Assembly (NCBI GenBank): GCA_964035015.1
Contig: OZ036016.1
Span: 2,448,830 to 2,512,829 of the forward strand
Source: Corallium rubrum
Taxonomy: Eukaryota; Cnidaria; Anthozoa; Scleralcyonacea; Coralliidae
DNA: 64,000 bases
Direction: 5' to 3'
Shown here: positions 21,064 to 33,384 of the stretch, in pieces
How the letters are laid out: the number at the start of each line of letters is the position of its first letter
Position numbering within the stretch: position 1 is the stretch's first letter
The notes under the pieces: model-generated
The model's input: the letters and a program-made list of their open reading frames with translations, nothing else
What the model was told of the DNA's origin: nothing
Databases searched by the model: none
Position numbers and translations under genes: made by a program

Positions 21064-21987
21064 CCATGATTTTCACTCTCACCCTACCCACAGCCACATA
21101 TATGCAAAAAGTGGTATTTACAAGAAATATTTTATGCTCTGGTGGACAAGCTAACACAAAGGAAATGAACCCCATCTGGTTTACATGTAATATACACACA
21201 GGAATTGAAGTGCAGGACAACCGTGGTTGTGTGACCATTTGAGCTAGCCCCAAGAATGGCACAGCAGCTTACATATTCTTTTTACACCAAAAATTGGACT
21301 GGCAGCTTTTAACCAGCCATTCCCAGGATGCAGATACAGGAGTTTCAAACTGTTCATCTTTTATCATTTTTCAATTTCACAAGCCTGTTTTGGGATGGTG
21401 TTTTGTGCACAATTTTCACATTCCAACTTTGAATGCCCAATTGTGTCCCCCATTATGCAATGCCTTTTTTAAACGAAATTATTCGACTTTATTTCCACTA
21501 TAAAGTGGCCATAATCCAGTAGAATTAGAAAGTGTAAAATATAGTTAGTCTTTGGCTTTTAAAGAATTGAAAAATGTATTAAGCAAATCGAATTTGAAAG
21601 CCTGGCCGAATTCTTGCCAAAACAATTAATTTTTCAATAGCATTCTTGCGGTAATAGAATGTCAATAACTTCATGTTCATACTTGAGATTAGGCTTGCAT
21701 AGAATTAATGTCTGTAGAATTGTGTAGGTAGAAGTATTTTGATATTTTGAATTTGTGTGTAAAGTTTGTGTCATTAAAAAATCAGCAAAAACTATGGAAG
21801 GCAATGGCAGTTAACAATTTATTAATTTTGGAAGTGTCACTATACGCTAAAATTATAAAATGTCTGTTATAAATTAGGCAACATAATCCAATTACTGCTT
21901 TCATAAAATTCAAATATACAATGTTTTTCATGATCAAGTCAATTCCTAACCCAGTTACAATTATCGATTATTTTAGATGTACCAGTT
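21064..21987. other. Convergent intergenic region
   Basis: Between the stop of L3MBTL (plus) and the stop of the GPP34 gene (minus). It should hold both 3' UTRs. A minus-strand AATAAA lies at 21823-21818. No clear plus-strand AATAAA was seen in the first 400 bp after 21063, so the L3MBTL poly(A) site is unassigned. The two short open frames here carry no recognisable domain. Confidence 0.5.
21818..21823 (-). terminator. Candidate poly(A) signal, GPP34 gene
   Basis: AATAAA on the minus strand, about 165 bp after the stop codon at 21988. Position and orientation fit the GPP34 transcript; other AT-rich hexamers exist nearby. Confidence 0.45.
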
Positions 21988-24900
21988 CTAGTGAGGCCAG
22001 GAGTTTGAAATCACTTCGATTCTTTCCTTGACTTTCTCGTATTCGTTAGCATTGAAATATCTTGACAGCAAAGGATCAGATGTTAGGTAAAGCTTGTCTG
22101 AGGTTCTAAGTATTGTCAAAAGACAGCGCATATATGAGTCAGGGGCTGCAAAGCTCAGAAGGATTTCTGTGATCTCATTTTTGAGGTCGTTTTCAGGACC
22201 TAAAATAGAATAAATATATTGAAAATAATAAATTAAAAGGCTAGATTTATTTTGATAATCTGATCTAGGAGGTGCAAGGACAGTGGAAACTGCTAGTTTT
22301 TGGACTTACATGTATTTTCATAATTGGTGTACATTTTTTTAAATTACAGTATTGTATAGTTTAAAAATCATTTGCAGCACTTGGGTATTGCTTCATGTTT
22401 TTTTATAACCTTTTTTTATAGCTAAGTGAAAAGATGGTGAACTCCCAGGATATTTTGGAATGATATACAGTACTGGCATTTAATAAACTAGAGCCCTTCA
22501 TCAGAGTAAAATGTGGTAAAAGTTACAGTCAAACCGGGTGCTCTCTTGCGAGCTACATTGCAATACAGTATTCCCATGGAACATTGCAATGTTGATTGAC
22601 AAGTTGCTGTGAGCAATTTGCAAACTTTTCGGGAATATTTATTTCTGAAATTCAACATTTCTTTACTTAAACTACCATTTGCATGGCTGAAAATACATTA
22701 AATACTTATATCTACTCACCAACAGTAATATTTTAAACATAAAGTTGTATATATACTCAAAAGAAAGACGAACCTTTAAAGGAATCTACTGAGGAATCTT
22801 CACGAGATGTTTGCAAGTTGCTCAAGCCAAATTGACAATCAACATTGCAATGTTGCGGTGCAATATTGCAAAGCCCATGCAAGAGAACATCCGGTTTGAC
22901 TGTAAAACTGTTTTTAATTTGAAGTCATGTGAGCTGTAGTGTTTGAATCTCAGTAATAAAGTGACCATGTGTTTTGGCAAACTGTTCAGCCAGATTTCGC
23001 AGTTGTGCACTGGAGATTTGTAACTCCCTGTGCATGCAGCCGTGGGTCAAAAAATTGAAAACCCATCACACAAGTGCACCCAAAAAATATATGTTGTGGT
23101 CATATAATACCAGCTGTTATGGTCTAGTTAATTGAGTACGCAGTCCCTGGGTCTTGGACAGCCTTAAAGTCCCAAGCTCTCTCTCCCTTCACTGTTTTAA
23201 TATTTGCTAGCATGGGTGTAGTGGCGATGTCTGACCTAGGTACCAGTCTCATTGTATACATGCATGCTTCAGAACGATGGGACTAGGCTGGATCTTGGGT
23301 ATATCCTGCAAGTCAGAGCCCCTTTCTGACCTACAGTAAGCATGCTGATGCAGGCTTTGGGAGATAATGGCTCAAAGCCTGTGTAGGCCAGAAAGGGGCT
23401 CTGACTTGCATGGTGGGTCTTGAGTCATTGAGTCATCAATTGCAGTTATCACTGAATGACCATGGATTTGAAAAAGTTGTAGTTTATCCTGTTGTGGATT
23501 GGCACGAGTGTGATTGGCATCCATACCAATATAGGCACCCTATTCCAGACCAAAATAGACTCCCAGACCCTGGAGCTTGCAGGGCAACACATACCTGTAT
23601 CCTTTATATACAAGAGTACACCCCCCCCCCCCCCCCCCACCCCCCCAGGTGTAACACAGGCACCAGACCTAGCCTCATCCAGTAACGCCTGAGAGTGAGA
23701 AAACCAAATAAACTAAAAACTTTAGGTGATCTAGGAAGGAAAGGGTTAACTTTGAGAATAACCCAAGCAACTCAACTTACCAAACTTGACAGTTGGGTAT
23801 TTCCTTGTCAACCCTAGCATCCTCTGTTCTTTATCCAAAATATCGATATCCACCAAGCTATCGAGTGTCAGAGTTGCACAATTCCTATCCACATTATCTC
23901 TCTTCACAGCCTCCAGGATGTACTCTGAAACCTCTTTATTTTTAGTTGGATGTTTTGCCTGATACTTTATCATCTCATCAAAAACTATAGAATCTAGATA
24001 TGTCTCTGTCCGTACACTGTCCACAACCTATAAATATAGAATATTATATAGAATATATTAAATTAGAATATATTATATAAAATATATTAGAATATATTAT
24101 TAATACCATTTTGAATGATAGGGATCATAGAGATTTTTTCCTAAAAAAATTAGGATTAAATATTGATTTTTAAGTCGTATTTTTCAGTCTTAGCTTAAAG
24201 TGTCTATCGCCTCTACAGGGATTAATATATTTATGATATTTGGAACATTCTGAGAAGAAATGTAATATATCTTCTCAGACAAAAACTTCATCTTCATGGA
24301 CTTTTTACTGTTAAAGTTACTGGATATGACGTCAACCAGAACTTGCAAACCAGTTTTCTTTTGTTTCAATTTCACAAGACCTAGTAGTCTGGTTGACGTC
24401 ATATCCGGTAACTTTGACAGTGAAAAAGTCCATGAAGATGAAGTTTTCGTCTGAGAAGATATATTACACTTCTTCTCAGAATGTTCCAAATATCATAAAT
24501 ATATTAAATCCCTGTAGAGGTGATAGGCACTTTAACATTTGAATTTTGCTTGAAAATTTCACAGGAATACATGTCAAAATTGCCTGAAATTCCTATCAGA
24601 AAGTGTCTGAATTTTCCTTTGTCAAATATTTTGGGAGGGCAATCCCCCACCCCATCTGCTATGTCTATGATAGGGATTGGACGTTTTCTTGTAGAGGTTG
24701 TGAAAAATGTTTGACCCAATATTTCATATAGAATGTATTTTATGAGATTTTGGGACTATGGCCAGAATATTGGAATATACAAATACCCTAGGGAGCAACA
24801 ATACTTAGAAAAAATGTGTTCAATTACCTGGATGGAAAGACTGTGTTTGTGCTCACTAACCAACCTAATCTTTCCCAAAGCCATGAGGTCAACAAGCACA

Positions 24901-27900
24901 GCAAAGAAACATCCACCAAGTTTCCTCGATGAGCCTTGTCTCCCTTCAACATCACCAGTGTCTTGATTTTGCCAAAGCAAACAGTATGCTTGTGAAAGCT
25001 GTTAAACAATACAATAGCATTAATTACAACAACACTAATTGTTTTCAATAATCAATTCTAGGTTTTTCACATGACACCTGTGAAGAAAAACCTTCATACA
25101 AAATACACATTGATGGGAATTGGGTTAGTATATACCATATTTTCTCTGTTAATTAATTTAGGCCATCAAGTTTAATATTTAGATGTAGAAAGCAAATTAT
25201 TTAATTTTTCAAGTCAGATTATATGCACTTAAGTTTTCTATTACCGGTAATGGAGAAAATACATGTAAACTTAATTTTTGTGGGGGTGGGGCTTTTTAGA
25301 AGGAGAGCATAATAGAGGGGTGGGGACAACAATTACTTTATGGTGCAGATGTTTTTGAAGGAAGTCAAAATCAATTAAATTGGCCAGCTGATGAATTTTC
25401 TGTTAGCCAAAGGTTGTGAAAAGAGTAAATCAGACTGCACTTTCAGCAATGTATGGACAACCCAAGGAAGCGTGCAATAACTATAATTTTTTGGCATTTG
25501 CTTTGATCAGTAGCCTTTCTCAAACGTTGGACCTTAATAGCAATACTGTACTAACAATTAGTTAAGACTAGTTGTCAAAGAAAAGCTTAGTAATTGTGTG
25601 TACAATTTTTTTTAAAACCTCAAGTCAAAATATTGTTAGGTCAATGAATCAAGAGTCCACCTTTGATTCACTGAAACTTCAAAGATAAAGATAGTAATTA
25701 ACAAACATATTCATTTTGAAAGTGAAAAAAAATACTTAAGCTTTTTGATGTAATTGTCGCGCATTGGTTTGAGTTTCCACCACAGCACACACTACAGGTC
25801 AGTGGTTATCATTCAAAACATCTGAAAAACTAAAGCTAGAAGATCGGCACACACAACACGATAGCAATATATCTGCTGCGCAGATACAAAAATTGAGTCT
25901 GAATATACATGTATACAAAACTATCCCTTGCAACAGATGCTTTGAGCATCTTGCTTTTTGAAAAGGTCATCCTATGAATATACCGTATGTTATGATAATT
26001 ATTTATAAAGAGTATGATCTTTAAGGTGACGTGTATATATGTTGACAAGTTTTGACATGAAGGGTGTTTTGACTGGACACCCAATCTTTTTTGCAATATC
26101 ATTGCTATCAAACAAAAACTCAGCCATGAATAAGTTTTCAAAATTAATTAGATGACCACGTGTAAACACACTACAGGTTTACAAGCTTAAACATGAAAAC
26201 TTTTGACATTTTAACAATCACCTTATCAACCACTTATCAAAAATGGACAGGTGGCAGATAATGTATATAATTGTTTAAATATGTTCTTACAAGCACCAAA
26301 GCTATGATAAACTTCAAATATACGACAAATTTTTAATTGTAGACATGTTTCAAAAAAGGTTCATGTAATTTAAAGCATTATACAAATAATGTTTATGAGT
26401 GTAATGCTAAGAATAATTATTTTCACAAGATGGAAGATAGATTGTTCAACTTTTTATCTACCTAACTGCTCAGGAAAATTATGCAGCCAAACAGCCTAAA
26501 CCCAACTGTATAAATTATAACAAAACACTTAAATGTTGGATCTCTCAATTTTCCCAAACTGGCAAACAAACATGTTTCCCTCATGATAAGACATTAAGCA
26601 TTAAGTGTATTTATTATATGCCACTCACACGACTGCAATTTCCTGCAATCTGATTGGTTCATGAGCAGTGTTTACAAACTGGTAAAGACTGCTCATTACA
26701 AAAACTGAAAAACAGAATTAAGCAAGCCAAGATAAGATAGTATTTTGATATTGTAAAAATAATTGTGTGGCAAAAAATTTAATATTACTGTGTTTATAGT
26801 GACAGAGTATTTTTGTTTCCTGGTTGTATTTTCAGCATTCAAATAAAACTAAAGAAGTATATTATTTTTACACAAACCTCACTTCATTGCTCAGTTTGTA
26901 AGGAAAGACTGTGGGCAGGATAATTTTGTGGTAAAGACCCCACATTTTCAGTGCAATGAAAATTCTAATCAATGCCAATATCATCCATCTACCAATCAGA
27001 AGATGAAGATTTAATAATATGTTACTTAAAACAAAATATGAAAATGTGGCAATGCATAAGGTTCCATTATTCTGACAAAACAATTAACCAAGGCATATCA
27101 CAGTTTTTAAGCAATGCATGGTCATTTTTTGGAGCGAAAATGAACTACCGTGTACAGATGCGAGGGGAAATTTAAGGCGATATAATCGTCTTAATGACCA
27201 CAGTAATCTTAATAACAGCGTTTACAGTAGTAATCATGTATTAATTATGTATAGATGTAAAAGGCTGTTGTTTCACAGCACAAAACTACACCGATGTATT
27301 TTGGACAAAATCCATTTCGGCACCGTTCGATATATTTCCGAATGAAAGTGAAGACTTAAATCTGAGAGTTGTGAGCTATCAAGAGTCCATCTGACTCCAG
27401 CACTACGCAATCCAAACGATTCTTAAGATATTTTTCTCAGGAGTCCTCGGCAGTTGTTTCTTGCCCTGTCTGGCTGTGTCACCTGCTGTGCAAACACACA
27501 AGTCACTAAACTGATGTTAACAGCTTTTTTATTTAGTAGCAACCAAACTCTTCAATCTTCACTCAACGAAGATTAAAACGGATTAAAATATTGAAAACGA
27601 AACCCGATTACAAGAAAGAAACGCGAACTAAAACTAGAATGTTCTAAAGAACAAAAAATTGTAACATTTTCTGCGAATGACATTTGAGAACTATGATTCG
27701 CAGCCTACTCAACATCCCAGAAATATTTATAGAAATATGTTCTATAAACCACGGAAATAAAGTTCGCTTGCTTTTGCCGGAACATGTGCGTCTATTTCCC
27801 GTATAGTTTGGCGCGCTTTGGCGCCATTTGCGGCTAGTGTTTCGTTTACGGTTCGGAGAACTAGATAACACATTTGCCAAATGGCCGTTCAAACTGCTCC

Positions 27901-28430
27901 AACAAGACAGCGAACAGCCGAAAACAAGCATTGAAGCACATCTTGATGCATAACAGTACAAGTATTAAGTTAATATATGTACTAGGCCTACATCGTATTA
28001 ATACAAGAATCAAGAAAACACTCGTACGATTTGCAAGTTTGCATTGCCGTATTAAACTTTGGATTCGACAAACGCAAAAGTTTTATTAGCTTGCATCTGT
28101 CGTCGACAGACGTACTATTCATTATTCAGAAAAACCTTAATTAAAGCAAATACGTTCGGCCTACAGAAGGACATGCATGATTGACGAGATCCCATTGATA
28201 AAAACGCGTTTAGAGCTGGTTAACCGCTTATTTCGCGTTTCAACACTGCACTCCTTTTCAAACCAAATCAAATGGCCAACTCTCCTCACCTTGAGCGGTC
28301 GCCTCAGAATCGACGAACGTTCGAAGTATTGCGAGCGCTGCATCTCCAATAACTTTCCAGCCACTTTGGTCACGACGTCCATTTCATGCATCATATGATG
28401 GCCCGCCATCGAACCTCCTGCAAAAGTCAT
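21988..28430 (-). CDS. GPP34/GOLPH3-fold protein, 4 exons, 256 aa
   Basis: Minus-strand exons: 28430-28290, 24998-24828, 24027-23781, 22199-21988 (TAG stop). They join without frame breaks (141+171+247+212 = 771 nt), each with GT-AG borders. The order of conserved features follows the GPP34 domain of GOLPH3: a leading helix (LSQAYCLLWQNQ), the core helix GGCFFAVLVDLMALGKIRL, the segment SVRTETYLDSIVFDEMIK, the helix-turn DSLVDIDILDKEQRMLGLTR, and a C-terminal helical tail. GOLPH3 proteins bind PI4P on the trans-Golgi and retain glycosyltransferases. This protein is shorter at the N-terminus and diverged from GOLPH3 itself, so it may be a distinct GPP34 branch. The start Met at 28430 gives MTFAGGSMAGHHMMHEMDVV; there is no signal peptide. 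Family assignment is by fold-level similarity and is less certain than the gene structure. Confidence 0.75.
23235..23411. repeat. Solitary 43-bp-family relative plus hairpin
   Basis: gacctaggtaccagtctcat then gcttcagaacgatgggac and aggctgg parallels the start of the minisatellite array at 13480-13550, but only once. Directly after it, tgcaagtcagagcccctttc and tgtaggccagaaaggggctc then tgacttgca form an inverted repeat (23308-23411). It lies in the GPP34 intron between exons 3 and 4. Confidence 0.65.
23621..23647. repeat. Poly(C) tract
   Basis: A run of about 18 C followed by a and seven more C. Length is probably polymorphic and prone to assembly error. Confidence 0.9.
24110..24720. mobile_element. 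Dispersed repeat interrupted by a TTAA MITE
   Basis: Flanks of the MITE at 24199-24531 (aatattgatttttaag...cagtcttagc and ttgaaaatttcacaggaata, then cctgaaattcctatcagaaa) match the uninterrupted copy at 40940-41140. The repeat lies in GPP34 intron 2. No coding capacity is recognised. Confidence 0.75.
24199..24531. mobile_element. TTAA MITE, 333 bp, about 150-bp inverted arms
   Basis: Ends agtgtctatcgcctctacag and ctgtagaggtgataggcact are inverted copies, flanked by TTAA at 24195-24198 and 24532-24535. The arms contain cttctcagacaaaaacttca and tgacgtca and pair almost throughout. TTAA duplication points to piggyBac- or Kolobok-type mobilisation. An empty site is present at 40993-40996. Confidence 0.88.
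24999..28289 (-). other. GPP34 intron 1, no further gene seen
   Basis: 3.3 kb of AT-rich sequence between coding exons 1 and 2. No recognisable protein, RNA gene or mobile element was identified. Open frames in it are short and without domain signatures. Confidence 0.5.
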
Positions 28431-29042
28431 GATTTATATCTTCAATTTGGCAAGGTCAAAGACTTGAAAGAAACTCGACGTTTGGATTTGTTGATGTCCC
28501 TACTCTGACTGGCATCGCTCTGGGAAACTGAATCGTTTTACCTAAATGCGCCTGCGCCCTCACATATCAGCAGTTTTTAATTTCTCAGGGGGGGGGGGTA
28601 TTTATTTTCAAACTTCTGGGCGAAAAATGCAGCAGTGCAAATTGATAGTTTTGTATGAAAGAAAAAAGTAGAGCGCGCGAAATTTAAAGGTGGATTTCCA
28701 CTAGGCGTAAAATGTCGCGCGCTCGACATTTTTCTTTTTTTGTGTTAAGGCCCATTTCCACTCAGGAAAATTTTCCTCGGACAGGACATTTTCTTTTGTC
28801 TCAAACTCATTAGTCCTGCCCAAGAGCTCACAAGACAAAGGGAAATTTCCTGTCCAAGGAAAATTCTCCTGAGTGGAAATGGGCGTTTAGTTTCCATGTG
28901 GAACGAAGTAGAAAACTATTCAATTTGTACAATAGAAAAGTCGAAATCCAGCTTAATGTTACTGTAATCCAGCTTTAGACCATAAAGAGAGAGAATAAAG
29001 GTGAATAGAACGATTAGTTTTAACGAAAGTTTCCCATGCCTG
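28431..29042. other. GPP34 upstream region with a small MITE
   Basis: Divergent from the GPP34 start. It contains a G-tract (28590-28598) and a 140-bp MITE at 28749-28888 with arms gcccatttccactcaggaaa and ttctcctgagtggaaatggg then c. The promoter of the GPP34 gene should be here, but no clear TATA box is seen at the expected spacing. Confidence 0.45.
28749..28888. mobile_element. Small MITE (TTTCCACT ends)
   Basis: Inverted arms of about 50 bp: gcccatttccactcaggaaa with ttttcctcggacaggaca on the left; tttcctgtccaaggaaaa with gagtggaaatgggc on the right. A second element of similar design lies at 35701-35860 (gccggttttccactaggcga). The sequences differ, but both share TTTCCACT near the terminus. 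Confidence 0.7.
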
Positions 29043-30930
29043 CGTAGCAGGCCCATTTAATACCACGAGCCATAAGCTTTGTAAATAAACTGTAAATAAA
29101 TAAACGCGTCACAAGCGCCCTCACGTAGCTCTCGCGCGATATCCACGCGAATTAATCCCATGATACATTGCGATGCAGCTTCTTCCTCGAGAACAAAAAG
29201 AGCGCGAAAACATTTTTGACGAGGAGAAGAAGTTTGAGGTTTTGGTTTGTATTCGTTTATTTTACGCCTTTTAAAATGCTCAGCATCACCTAAAAAGGGA
29301 ATCCTTAACACGAGAAGTTCTTCAATATTTAAGGTTAGTATAAATACAAGGTTAAATTACTTTGAAACACGAGTCTTTATTTCAAATTTAAAGACGAGAT
29401 TCCAGGATGCTTTCGATGAAGTGAACTTTCATCAAGCTTCGCAGGAGCTTTTGTGCTTTATGTTTGTGTTTGTGTTAATTTTTGGCGGACTTGTGCTAAT
29501 TCTTTTTGAATAAGATGCTTTCTGAGATAGACTACGGGAATATTTAGCTATATAAATTGTAATAGTAAATTATTTGTATATACCATCATGTAATTATATC
29601 AAAGTCAGTTCTATTTTTTGTTTAATTATTGCATGATTATTGGAACACTTAATTTGAGCCATACTCTCTCTGTTCTGTTATCCCACACCGTTCGGTGGAA
29701 GCTTTGTAAATAAATAAATAAATAAACACGTTACAGGCCCTCGCGTAGCCCTCGCGCGATATCCACGCGAATTAATCCCATGATACATTGCGATGCGGCG
29801 GCTTCCTCGAGAACAAAAAGAGCGCGAAAACATTTTTGACGAGGAGAAGAAGTTTGAGGTTTTGGTTTGTATTCGTTTATTTTACGCCTTTTAAAATGCT
29901 CAGCATCACCTAAAAAGGGAATCCTTAACACAAGAAGTTCTTCAATATTTAAGGTTAGTAATACAAGTTAAATTACTTTGAAACACGAGTCTTTATTTCA
30001 AATTTAAAGACGAGATTCCAGGATGCTTTCGATGAAGTGAACTTTCATCAAGCTTCGCAGGAGCTTTTGTGCTTTATGTTTGTGTTTGTGTTAATTTTTG
30101 GCGGACTTGTGCTAATTCTTTTTGAATAAGATGCTTTCTGAGATAGACTACGGGAATATTTAGCTATATAAATTGTAATAGTAAATTATTTGTATATACC
30201 ATCATGTAATTATATCAAAGTCAGTTCTATTTTTTGTTTAATTATTGCATGATTATTGGAACACTTAATTTGAGCCATACTCTCTCTGTTCTGTTATCCC
30301 ATACCGTTCGGTGGAAGCTTTGTAAACAAACAAACAAACAAACAAACAAACAAACAAACAAACAAACAAACAAACAAACAAACAAACAAACAAACAAACA
30401 AACAAACAAACAAACAAACAAACAAACAAACAAACAAACAAACAAACAAACAAACAAACAAACAAACAAACAAACAAACAAACAAACAAACAAACAAACA
30501 AACCAACCAGTTACAGGCCCTCGCGAGATATCCAGGCGAGTTAATCCCATGATACATTGGGATGCGGCTTCTTCCTCGAGAACAAAAAGAGCGCGAAAAC
30601 ATTTTTGACGAGGAGAAGAAACAGTTGAGGTTTTGATTTATATTCGCTTGTTTTACGCCTTTTAAAATGCTCAGCTTCACCTAAAAAGGGAAGTCCTTAA
30701 CACGAGAAGTTCTTCAATATTTAAGGTTAGTAATACAATATGTTAAATTACTTTGAAACACGAGTCTTTATTTCAAGACGAGATTTCAAGGATGCTTTAG
30801 ATGAAGTGAACATTTATCGAGCTTCGCAGGAGCTTTTGTGCTTTATACTTTGTGTTAATTTTTGGTGGACTTGTGCTAATTCTTTTTGAATAAGATGTTT
30901 TCTGAGATAGACTACGGGAATATTTAGCGA
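29043..30930. repeat. Three tandem copies of a 620-bp module
   Basis: Copies start near 29078, 29700 and 30500. aattaatcccatgatacatt recurs at 29151 and 29771, and a near match (ttaatcccatgatacattgg) at 30540. Copies 1 and 2 are nearly identical over more than 550 bp; copy 3 is more diverged (small deletions, cagttgag insertion). Each junction carries a simple repeat after ggaagctttgtaaa: (AAAT)n between copies 1 and 2, a long (AAAC)n between copies 2 and 3. Plus-strand frames end in a hydrophobic stretch (LLCFMFVFVLIFGGLVLILF) and minus frames begin MLRIPFLGDAEHFKRRK, but neither is a recognised protein. Confidence 0.85.
30324..30505. repeat. (AAAC)n microsatellite, about 180 bp
   Basis: About 45 uninterrupted caaa tetramers. 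Long open frames in several frames (for example CLFV and KQTN repeats) are products of this array and are not genes. Confidence 0.98.
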
Positions 30931-33384
30931 AAGCTTGTTTTAATACGGACAAAACGCGAAAAGATTTTATATATTCCTTCGGCTTCGACTTGTTTCAATT
31001 TGACAAGTGTTTGTTCTTGTAGCTTGTAGACTAAATCACGAAATTGGACAGGTTTTTACTTGGTCTTGTTGAAAAGCTTTTGGGTTAGGGTCGTTAGAAT
31101 TGGCGTTTTGCTGTATCTGTGAAGCAGTCGCGGCGTGACTCTGAAATAGCGGCCGGAAAATAACATTCTAGGGCCCAACTTTCAGGGGTCGTCATAGGAA
31201 GAATTTAGAACTTCCGGCATGCTCCCCCTGGAAATTTTTGAAATTTGGGTGTCTGAAATGAAATTTCCTGCGTTCCAACAACAACTTTTAGCAAAATTTT
31301 GAGAAATTTAAAAACAGAAAAACAACGGTACAATATTTATAATCTAACGTGTACAATAGTTGCACACAGTCTTGTTATTTTCAATACACGGATTAATATT
31401 ATAAAATACAATAAAATAAATGTGCTGCATAGGCAATGTTGAATTGGAAAAAAAAAATCGAAACCCTAAAGTTTTATGAAATGAATTGAACAGTGTACGT
31501 TTCTCTGATATAAGGCCTTAGCTCGAAACGCTATAGAATTGCAGTATTCCATAATCTAAACTGCACTTCGAGTTTTATGCTACAGTGTTTGAAAATTATT
31601 GGCCAACCAGCTAAGTATCTACGAAATATTTGGGCCCACCAATCACAAATTGTTGGGGCCCACAAGGTATACAGATCATCGGGGCCCACCGGGAAATCTC
31701 CCAGTGTCCCGGTGGGCCACGCCTCCCCTGCTGTAAAGTCATATTAAGCTAGAACTTCTCAGTCGGTAGTACTCGGTACGAATAGCAAATATCTAGTAGT
31801 TTACGTTTGGGTGGTGGCGTGACTTTCATGGAAATAGTCATTCATGCGTTCAAAAGAAAGCTTGTCAAAAGTTTCTGGTGCCGTGAATAGAATTCCATGA
31901 CATACACGGCTGCGAGGGCAAATCACTTTCTGAAAAGTGTACGAGATTTTTCAGTGGATATCTAAAAATCCTTGAATTTTCTCATTGGATTTTTGGACTT
32001 TTGAAAAATTTTTGGGATATTTTTTTTTGAAAGTAATCATTAATTTTCCAAAGATTTTATGGATTTTCCAAGGATCTTACGAATTCTCCAAAGATCTTAC
32101 GAATTCTCCAAAGATATTGATTTTTCCAAGGATTTTATGGATTTCCTAGGAATTCTGTTGATTTTTCAAGGATTTTATAGATTTTTAAAGATTTGGATTT
32201 CTAAAGGTTTTTTTCCCAAGTCTACGAGATTTGTGAAGTGATTTGCACCGCGTACACGGCTTCGGCTTTGGTGGCCGTGCAGTTGCCAATTGCCAGTTAG
32301 TTCAGTAACGAATGGGAAATCATGGATATATATGTATCAGCATTTTTACTCTTTACAATTCAAGCTTCAGCCAGAGAACGTTAACTTTCCTTGAAACAGC
32401 TTTCAAGATTTGCGTGCATTGGGCGTTCTATAATATTACTTATAATATTTAATGTTGTTATTAGAATTATTATTTTTAGTAGAATTATTGATGATAATAA
32501 TCTTTGTTTTCAATCCTGCAGCATATATATAGCTACGATTTGGACTAAAGTACAGGACGTGATAAAATAAATTTACAAGATTTTAGGCTAAAATTTAAAA
32601 AAAGAAAGATGTCAATAAAAATATTAAAAAAAATTTAAAAAATATGTAAGTATAAATAATTTATTAAAAATATGACTGGTATATATGTCGATCCTTTACC
32701 CAAAACCATGCACACTATTAAAATTAGGATCTAGTATTTGAATGACTACACACAAATTTGGGTAGAGCTAAAAGAATGCAATAATGAGTAATTTTTTAGT
32801 TTTCAAAATTTTCTATGGCAACACGAGAGCTCAATCCAAACTAAAAACGGTGCTTAATTTTTGTATAAAAGTCCGTTTTATGCGAAAATTCGGTTAACCC
32901 AGCGTTTCTTTTTTACATAATCAAATGTGATTTCACGAGTTTTTTGTCAATAAGCATGCAGTCAATAATTAAAGTTTACAGCGGAGGAACGGCTGGAAAT
33001 CCTTTGCACAGAAAAGCGCCTGCTTCGCAAGTTCGCAGATACGTACGCCGGTAAACGCAAGCAACTTCTTTATGTAAATTTTTTGTCAATTATATAATCT
33101 ATGCAGTTGATTAGTTAGCTAGATAAAGGGACAAATTTACAACAGGCACAACGAGCAAGCTAATTATGCGCATATCTTTATAATCAATTCTGATTGGCAC
33201 TGCAGTGACTGCAACGTAATCAACCAATCACAGCAAATGTTTGTACGATAATTGCCGTGACGATAACCGCGCGGGAATTCAACTTTCCAAAGATTTAAAG
33301 AAGTTCTTGCTAATGCAAAGTAGGCCACGAAAAGAAACGCAATGAACAGTCAAACAAGCTAAGGAACAACTTCGAGTCTACAAA
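30931..33384. other. Intergenic region upstream of the Spire-like gene
   Basis: AT-rich sequence without a recognised gene. At about 31908-32262 a MITE-like segment has related inverted ends (gagggcaaatcacttt / gaagtgatttgcac) around degenerate repeats of gattttccaaggatttt. A guanine/cytosine-rich patch at 31640-31735 (ggggcccaccgggaaatctc) resembles 36310-36365. The Spire promoter should lie at the right edge; no clear TATA box was identified. Confidence 0.45.

Noticed and set aside
30234-30680. KQTN and CLFV repeat proteins
   Set aside because: Products of an (AAAC)n microsatellite.
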